Position numbers and translations under genes: made by a program. The notes beneath the pieces were generated by a model. It was not told the DNA's origin. It worked only from the letters and a program-made list of their open reading frames with translations, and searched no databases. 64,000 nucleotides of DNA from Lysobacter sp. S4-A87 (GTDB lineage Bacteria > Pseudomonadota > Gammaproteobacteria > Xanthomonadales > Xanthomonadaceae): the NCBI RefSeq assembly GCF_022637455.1, contig NZ_CP093341.1, forward strand, positions 1,612,001-1,676,000, in the 5' to 3' direction. Below are positions 59,974-64,000 of this stretch, piece by piece; the first letter of the stretch is position 1, and each line of letters begins with the position of its first letter.

Positions 59974-61350
59974 TCAGAAGATGTCGAATGCATAGTTCAC
60001 GATGATCCGGAAGTCGAAGTAGTCGTCGCCGTTGGTGTCGCGCTCGTCCTGGTCGATGTACGCCCCGCGCACCCGGATCCAGAGCCGGTCGAGAGCGCTG
60101 GATTTGCCGAAGCGGTAGTCGACGGTCAGGTCGTACTCGGTCTCGTCCGGCGATGCGTTGGGGCCGCTGTCGGGGGTATTGCCGGTGGAGATGTTGGTGA
60201 ACGCGCTCAGCCCTTCGACGCCAACGCCTTTGAAGTCATAGGAAGCGCCGACCATGTAAGCCTCCTCGCCGGCCCGATCGAAGTTGTCGACGATGATCGA
60301 CAGATAGTTCGGTGGTCCGCCGAAGGGGCTCTGCAGGCCGCGCCCGCTGCCAGCGCGGCTGGCCGCCAGGCGGAAGCTGGCATTCGGATAGAACAGCTCG
60401 CCCTTGACCGACACCAGGTGCGTGCCGAAGCCGCCGATCAGTTCGTCGCCTTCGCTGCGCTGATCGGTGTACTGGGCATAGCCGCGGATCGACACGTCCT
60501 GGCCGATGTCGAACGACTTCTCGGCCTTGATGAAGAACGTGTTCATCACATCGAACGAGGCCTGGTTGGTAAAGCCGACCAGGCTGCCGTCACTGAAGGT
60601 GTACTGGGCGCCGACCAGCCCCAGTCCTTCGTCGCTGCCGGCGGCACCGGCGGCTTCCGACATCGGGATGAACTCGTCGTCGTCCTTGCGCTTGATCTTG
60701 TCGACATACCCGGCGATGTAGGCCAGGCCGGTCTTGGCTGGTCGACCTGTCGCGATGGCCTCGAAGGTATTGGGGGCCATGCGGACGTCATGGCGCGCCA
60801 GCCACGGCAGGTCGAAGGACTGGCGACCGACTCGCAGGCCGTCGCCTTCGCCGAAACGCGCGGTCACGTACGCCTCGCCGAGCACGGTGAACTGCTCCGG
60901 GCCCGGCTTGAACAGCAGCGTTCCGTCCTTGTCGGCAGGCGCGTAGAGCTCCTGCGACGTATAGACGGTGGCCGCCACCTGGAGAACGTCGGCGGCCCAG
61001 CCGGACTTGAACTCGATCGCTCCGCCCAGCGCCCAGCCTTCGTTGTCGGGCTTGCTGTCGCGGTCGCGATCGAGGTAGTAAGTACGCGGCCTGATCGCCA
61101 GCGAGCTTCCCTTCCAGAAGCCCTCCGGCTCCTGCGCTTTCACCTGCAGGCCCTGCACCGCGTCCTGCTGGTTCGGCTCCTGGTCGCGATTGGCTTCCTG
61201 CGCGACCGGCGGTGAAGCCTCCCCGGCTTCCACGGCGGACGTTGCCACCTGCTGCGCGTGCGCCGGTGCCGGTGCCGACAACGGCACGGCGATGGCAATG
61301 GCAATCGCAATGGCACTCATCACGCCCATGGGGGCGTTTGTCCTCTTCAT
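59974..61350 (-). CDS. OprD-family outer-membrane porin
   Basis: This 458-residue protein has a signal peptide (about 1-32) and an N-terminal linker rich in Gln/Glu, then a barrel of about 18 strands: FWKGSSLAIRPRTYYLDRDRD, EGWALGGAIEFKSGW, YTSQELYAPADKDGTLLF, GLRVGRQSFDLPWLARHD and the closing FDFRIIVNYAFDIF with a terminal Phe. OprD porins pass small acids, peptides or amino acids. A short open frame ends within its start codon (TGATG), and an AraC-type regulator is divergent, which could control it. Confidence 0.8.
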   Translation of the reverse strand: MKRTNAPMGVMSAIAIAIAIAVPLSAPAPAHAQQVATSAVEAGEASPPVAQEANRDQEPNQQDAVQGLQVKAQEPEGFWKGSSLAIRPRTYYLDRDRDSKPDNEGWALGGAIEFKSGWAADVLQVAATVYTSQELYAPADKDGTLLFKPGPEQFTVLGEAYVTARFGEGDGLRVGRQSFDLPWLARHDVRMAPNTFEAIATGRPAKTGLAYIAGYVDKIKRKDDDEFIPMSEAAGAAGSDEGLGLVGAQYTFSDGSLVGFTNQASFDVMNTFFIKAEKSFDIGQDVSIRGYAQYTDQRSEGDELIGGFGTHLVSVKGELFYPNASFRLAASRAGSGRGLQSPFGGPPNYLSIIVDNFDRAGEEAYMVGASYDFKGVGVEGLSAFTNISTGNTPDSGPNASPDETEYDLTVDYRFGKSSALDRLWIRVRGAYIDQDERDTNGDDYFDFRIIVNYAFDIF

Positions 61351-61454
61351 CACTTGCAGATTTCCGGGACGTGGTAGCCGAGGTTCAACAGCCGGAAGTA
61401 GTTCTCGCCCAGCGCGATCCAAACGGGCGCGGGTTGAATGGACATGCCGAACAT
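61350..61454 (-). CDS. possible 34-codon frame coupled to the porin start
   Basis: The frame MFGMSIQPAP... ends with LGENYFRLLNLGYHVPEICK and a TGA that overlaps the porin ATG (TGATG). A GGAA sequence nine bases before the start is only weak support. The coupling suggests a leader peptide; alternatively it is the tail of a decayed gene. The function is unknown. Confidence 0.25.
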   Translation of the reverse strand: MFGMSIQPAPVWIALGENYFRLLNLGYHVPEICK

Positions 61455-61693
61455 CAGCGAACATTCCGATTCCGTCCGAACCAGCTTGCGTACCGGCGAA
61501 GTGAAGGACGCGTCAAGCTCGTGTCAAAGCAAGCGCCCGGTCGTCGGATGAATGGCGATCGGCATTGTTTCGCCGCACGCAGTACATGCTTTTGCCTTGC
61601 TTTGCTAATGACGCCGCAGTCGAGCGCGGATCAAACTTGGCAGCACCGGACGTCGTCGACGGCAGCGAGAGTCTCCACGAGGACTCCAACGGT
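61455..61693. other. divergent regulatory interval
   Basis: Region between the porin side and the AraC-type gene. Minus-strand TTGACA-like and TTGACG-like sequences lie near 61520-61535 but lack a good -10. No gene is seen. Confidence 0.4.
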
Positions 61694-62212
61694 ATGAGCA
61701 CTCCAGCGATGCACGGCTCCACGGCGCAGCGCCACGCACGCGGCAGGCCCCGGGCTTCGCGCGACGGCACCGTCGCCTCCGTGCTGCAACTCATCGACCA
61801 GCAGCGGTGGCCGTTGCACCTGGCCGACCTGTGCCGCGTAGCCGGTGTCAGCGAGCGCACCATGCGCACGATCATCAAGGAACAGTTCGAACTCGGGCCG
61901 AGCCGCTACCTGCGCCTGCGCCGGTTGCAGATGCTGCACGACGCGCTGGCACATGCAGACCGCCATGGCGCGACGGTGGCCGAAGTCTCGGCGCGATTTG
62001 GATACGCGCACGGCGGCCGCATGGCGTCGGAGTACCACCAACTGTTTGGCGAGTACCCGAGCCAGACACTTGGCCGCGATTTCCCGGCTTCGGACCTGGG
62101 TGTCGACGGCACGGCGACTGCGCCTGCGGACGGCGTCGGCGATGAGTTCGACGGTGCGGACGCCGGTTCGCCGTTGCGGCATGGCGCATGGCGACCCGCT
62201 GGCGGGCACTGA
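61694..62212 (+). CDS. AraC-type helix-turn-helix transcriptional regulator
   Basis: This 172-residue protein has a double HTH in AraC arrangement (about 25-130: LHLADLCRVAGVSERTMRTIIKEQFELGPSRYLRLRRLQ and ATVAEVSARFGYAHGGRMASEYHQLFGEYPSQTL). The usual 150-residue N-terminal sensor domain is missing, so it is a short one-domain regulator, or the start lies further upstream. I chose ATG 61694 after GAGGA, but ATG 61586 and a TTG at 61565 are possible. It is divergent from the porin gene. Confidence 0.75.
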   Translation: MSTPAMHGSTAQRHARGRPRASRDGTVASVLQLIDQQRWPLHLADLCRVAGVSERTMRTIIKEQFELGPSRYLRLRRLQMLHDALAHADRHGATVAEVSARFGYAHGGRMASEYHQLFGEYPSQTLGRDFPASDLGVDGTATAPADGVGDEFDGADAGSPLRHGAWRPAGGH

Positions 62213-62348
62213 TCCCTGCATCGCCAGGCGGCGTTGGCGGCCAGAGATCGCGCACCGGCGCTGTCCCGGCACGATGTACAACAGGCGGCTGCGGCGTTCC
62301 AATGGGCGCTCTCCGGCGAAGGCCGGCCGAACGCCAGGAACCCGTACC

Positions 62349-63308
62349 GTGCGCGACCTGTACCCGGAGATTCTCCCCTACCGCAGTTTTCGCCTCGCCG
62401 TGGATGGACTCCACGAGTTGCATGTCGAGGAGTGCGGCAATCGCGACGGCCTGCCGGTGCTGTTCCTCCATGGCGGCCCGGGTGCGGGCGTGTCGCCCTA
62501 TCACCGCCGCTTCTTCGATCCCGCCAAGTACCGGATCGTCCTGTTCGACCAGCGCGGCGCGGGCAAGTCGACGCCGCACGCGGAACTGCGCGACAACACC
62601 ACCTGGCACCTGGTGGCCGACATCGAGGCCATCCGCGAGCACCTGGGCATCGATCGCTGGGCGGTGTTCGGTGGCTCGTGGGGGTCGACGCTGGCGCTGG
62701 CCTATGCGCAATCTCACCCTGAGCGAGTCACCGGCCTGGTGCTGCGTGGCATCTTCCTCGGCCGCGGCTATGAGCTGCGCTGGTTCAACGAGCTCGACGG
62801 CGGCGCATCGCAGATATTTCCCGAGCGCTGGGCGCATTACCTGGCGCACATTCCCGAGCACGAGCGCGGCGACATGATCGAGGCCTACTGGCGTCGCCTC
62901 GACAGCGACGACGAGGCCACGCGTCTGGCCGCAGCGCACGCATGGGGCCACTGGGAGGGGGGCAGCACGACGCTGGTGCACGATCCCGACGAGCCGGGCA
63001 ACTTCGCCGATCCGCAGGTGGCGCTGGCGGTGGCACGCGCCGAGGCGCACTACTTCCGCCATGGCATGTTTCTCGAGCACGACCAGCTGCTGCGCGACAT
63101 CGACCTCATCGCCGACATCCCCGCGACCATCGTGCACGGTCGCTACGACATCATCTGCCCGGTGCGGGCCGCGTGCGACCTGGCCGCGGCGTGGCCGCAG
63201 GCGCGGCTGCGGATCGTGCTGGCCGGGCACAGTGCCGCCGATCCGGCGATCGTCGATGCACTGGTCGAGGCCACCGACGCGATGGCAGCGCAGCTCACGG
63301 CACGGTGA
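62349..63308 (+). CDS. pip: proline iminopeptidase (alpha/beta-hydrolase)
   Basis: This 319-residue enzyme removes N-terminal proline from peptides. It has the oxyanion loop LFLHGGPGAG, the family signature VLFDQRGAGKSTPHAEL, nucleophile Ser in GGSWGSTLALAY and Asp in GRYDIICP with His in LAGHSAAD. GTG at 62349 gives the normal start before LYPEILPYRSFRL; an ATG at 62274 would add a non-conserved arginine-rich lead. Its end overlaps the convergent alcohol dehydrogenase gene by 14 bases. Confidence 0.9.
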   Translation: MRDLYPEILPYRSFRLAVDGLHELHVEECGNRDGLPVLFLHGGPGAGVSPYHRRFFDPAKYRIVLFDQRGAGKSTPHAELRDNTTWHLVADIEAIREHLGIDRWAVFGGSWGSTLALAYAQSHPERVTGLVLRGIFLGRGYELRWFNELDGGASQIFPERWAHYLAHIPEHERGDMIEAYWRRLDSDDEATRLAAAHAWGHWEGGSTTLVHDPDEPGNFADPQVALAVARAEAHYFRHGMFLEHDQLLRDIDLIADIPATIVHGRYDIICPVRAACDLAAAWPQARLRIVLAGHSAADPAIVDALVEATDAMAAQLTAR

Positions 63309-64000
63309 TGATCACCTTGCCGCGGGCGCGGCCGGATTCGAGGTAGCGGATCGCGTCGGGCACTTCGGCCAGCGGATACGTGCGATCGATGACCGGCGTG
63401 ACCTTGCCGGCGGCCATCAGGTCGGCGAGCACGGTCAGGTCCTTCTGGTTGAGCTCGGCCAGCACCATGCCCATGTCCTGTGGCACGAACCATGACGTCA
63501 CCGCGGCACCGATCGGCTTGATCATCGGCCCGACCCAGTGGCCATCGTCTGGCCCGCCACCGCCGATCAGCACGTAATGGCCTTCGGCCTTGAGCACGCG
63601 GCGATTCTCGGACAGGGAGCGGTTGCCGACGTTGTCGAGGATCACGTCGTACTGCTCCTTGCCCTGCGTGTAGTCGCTGGTCTTGTAATCGATCACCTGG
63701 TCGGCACCGAGCGACCGCACCATTTCGACGTTGCGCGTGCTGCACACGCCGGTGACGCTGGCGCCCATCGACTTGGCGATCTGCACCGCGAACGTGCCCA
63801 CGCCACCGGATGCACCATTGATCAGGACCGCCTGTCCGGCCTTCACCTGGCCGCCGTCGCGAAGACCCTGCAGCGCGGTGATCGCGGCAACGCCGACGCC
63901 GGCCGCCTGTTCGAAACTGAGGTTGGCCGGTTTGGCGACGATCGCGCGATCCTGCTTGACCACGACATACTCGGCGAAAGCACCGGTGCGGCCGCCGAAC
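63295..64000 (-). CDS. NAD(P)-dependent zinc-less alcohol dehydrogenase/quinone reductase, C-terminal part
   Basis: The 3' part of a medium-chain dehydrogenase. It contains VLINGASGGVGTFAVQIAKSMGASVTGVCSTRN (NADP-binding), YDVILDNVGNRSLSEN, and VIDRTYPLAEVPDAIRYLESGRARGKVIITV at the end. The frame continues to the right edge (FGGRTGAFAEYVVVKQ precedes), so about 100 N-terminal residues are missing. It is of the quinone oxidoreductase type, without the catalytic-zinc Cys region being visible. The substrate is unknown. Confidence 0.88.
   Translation of the reverse strand, partial: FGGRTGAFAEYVVVKQDRAIVAKPANLSFEQAAGVGVAAITALQGLRDGGQVKAGQAVLINGASGGVGTFAVQIAKSMGASVTGVCSTRNVEMVRSLGADQVIDYKTSDYTQGKEQYDVILDNVGNRSLSENRRVLKAEGHYVLIGGGGPDDGHWVGPMIKPIGAAVTSWFVPQDMGMVLAELNQKDLTVLADLMAAGKVTPVIDRTYPLAEVPDAIRYLESGRARGKVIITVP

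Noticed and set aside
61350-61454. PqqA-like or other RiPP precursor
   Set aside because: No Glu-x3-Tyr motif, no modification enzyme nearby and only weak ribosome-binding signal.
1-64000. CRISPR array, prophage, IS element or defence island
   Set aside because: No regularly spaced repeats, transposase, integrase or phage genes were found on either strand.

Overview
The window looks like chromosomal DNA of a high-GC gammaproteobacterium of the Xanthomonadaceae (Lysobacteraceae), probably Lysobacter or a close relative. This rests on protein family resemblance (QmcA/NfeD, DUF6607, the RimB-RimK pair, many TonB-dependent proteins), strong GC3 codon use, and nine copies of a GTAG-type palindromic repeat resembling the SMAG/REP elements of Stenotrophomonas. 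No species can be named from the sequence alone. I see no insertion sequence, prophage, CRISPR array, integrase or toxin island; most of the window is housekeeping and regulatory chromosome.

Layout. 1-4 kb: tail of a LytTR regulator, small secreted proteins, and an ArsR/SRPBCC pair with a visible operator-promoter. 4-9.5 kb: ECF42-type sigma factor with its YCII/DGPF partner, DUF1304, an MFS/NTT-like carrier and a GMC oxidoreductase. 9.6-13 kb: a penicillin-binding-type serine hydrolase, a lysine-rich histone H1-like gene built of 54-bp repeats, and a gene-poor 1.2 kb containing a probable strongly transcribed structured small RNA. 13-20 kb: gcvH, a DsbA-fold isomerase, gcvT, nfeD-qmcA, then an ECF sigma / membrane anti-sigma-like / PDZ operon. 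20-24 kb: Fur-controlled hemP, haem-type TonB receptor and DUF6607. 24-29.6 kb: aldo/keto reductase, a Mn-type yybP-ykoY riboswitch with a GDT1/UPF0016 exporter, a diguanylate cyclase, and nucleoside uptake plus a ribokinase-type kinase. 29.7-33 kb: a second Fur-type TonB receptor with a PepSY reductase-like protein. 33-39.5 kb: dusB, a methyltransferase, a small secreted protein, a YdjM-like membrane protein, an LpxH-like phosphatase and a two-domain acyltransferase that could make ornithine lipids. 39.6-43.9 kb: the SAM cycle, metK, ahcY (with SAH riboswitch) and metF. 43.9-50.3 kb: two paralogous secreted proteins, ilvE, a two-component system, rimK-rimB and tRNA-Gly(CCC). 50.4-64 kb: a GDSL autotransporter, thiS-thiG-trmB, an SLC13 permease, Rieske protein, FAH hydrolase, mscL, M28 peptidase, OprD-like porin, AraC-type regulator, proline iminopeptidase and an edge-truncated alcohol dehydrogenase.

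How it fits together. Iron and haem uptake appear twice under Fur-box-like sequences. Manganese homeostasis is riboswitch controlled. The methyl cycle genes metK, ahcY and metF are adjacent, and ahcY carries a riboswitch sensing its own substrate. The best candidates for something undescribed are the small RNA near 11.9-12.1 kb with a TTGACA promoter, an A-tract UP-like element and an intrinsic terminator; the nested palindromes before ahcY; a three-fold 9-bp operator-like repeat before the two-component system; the two-domain acyltransferase; and a 34-codon frame coupled to the porin start. I did not find a clear new multi-gene defence or biosynthetic system. All assignments come from reading motifs and remembered family features; no search was run.
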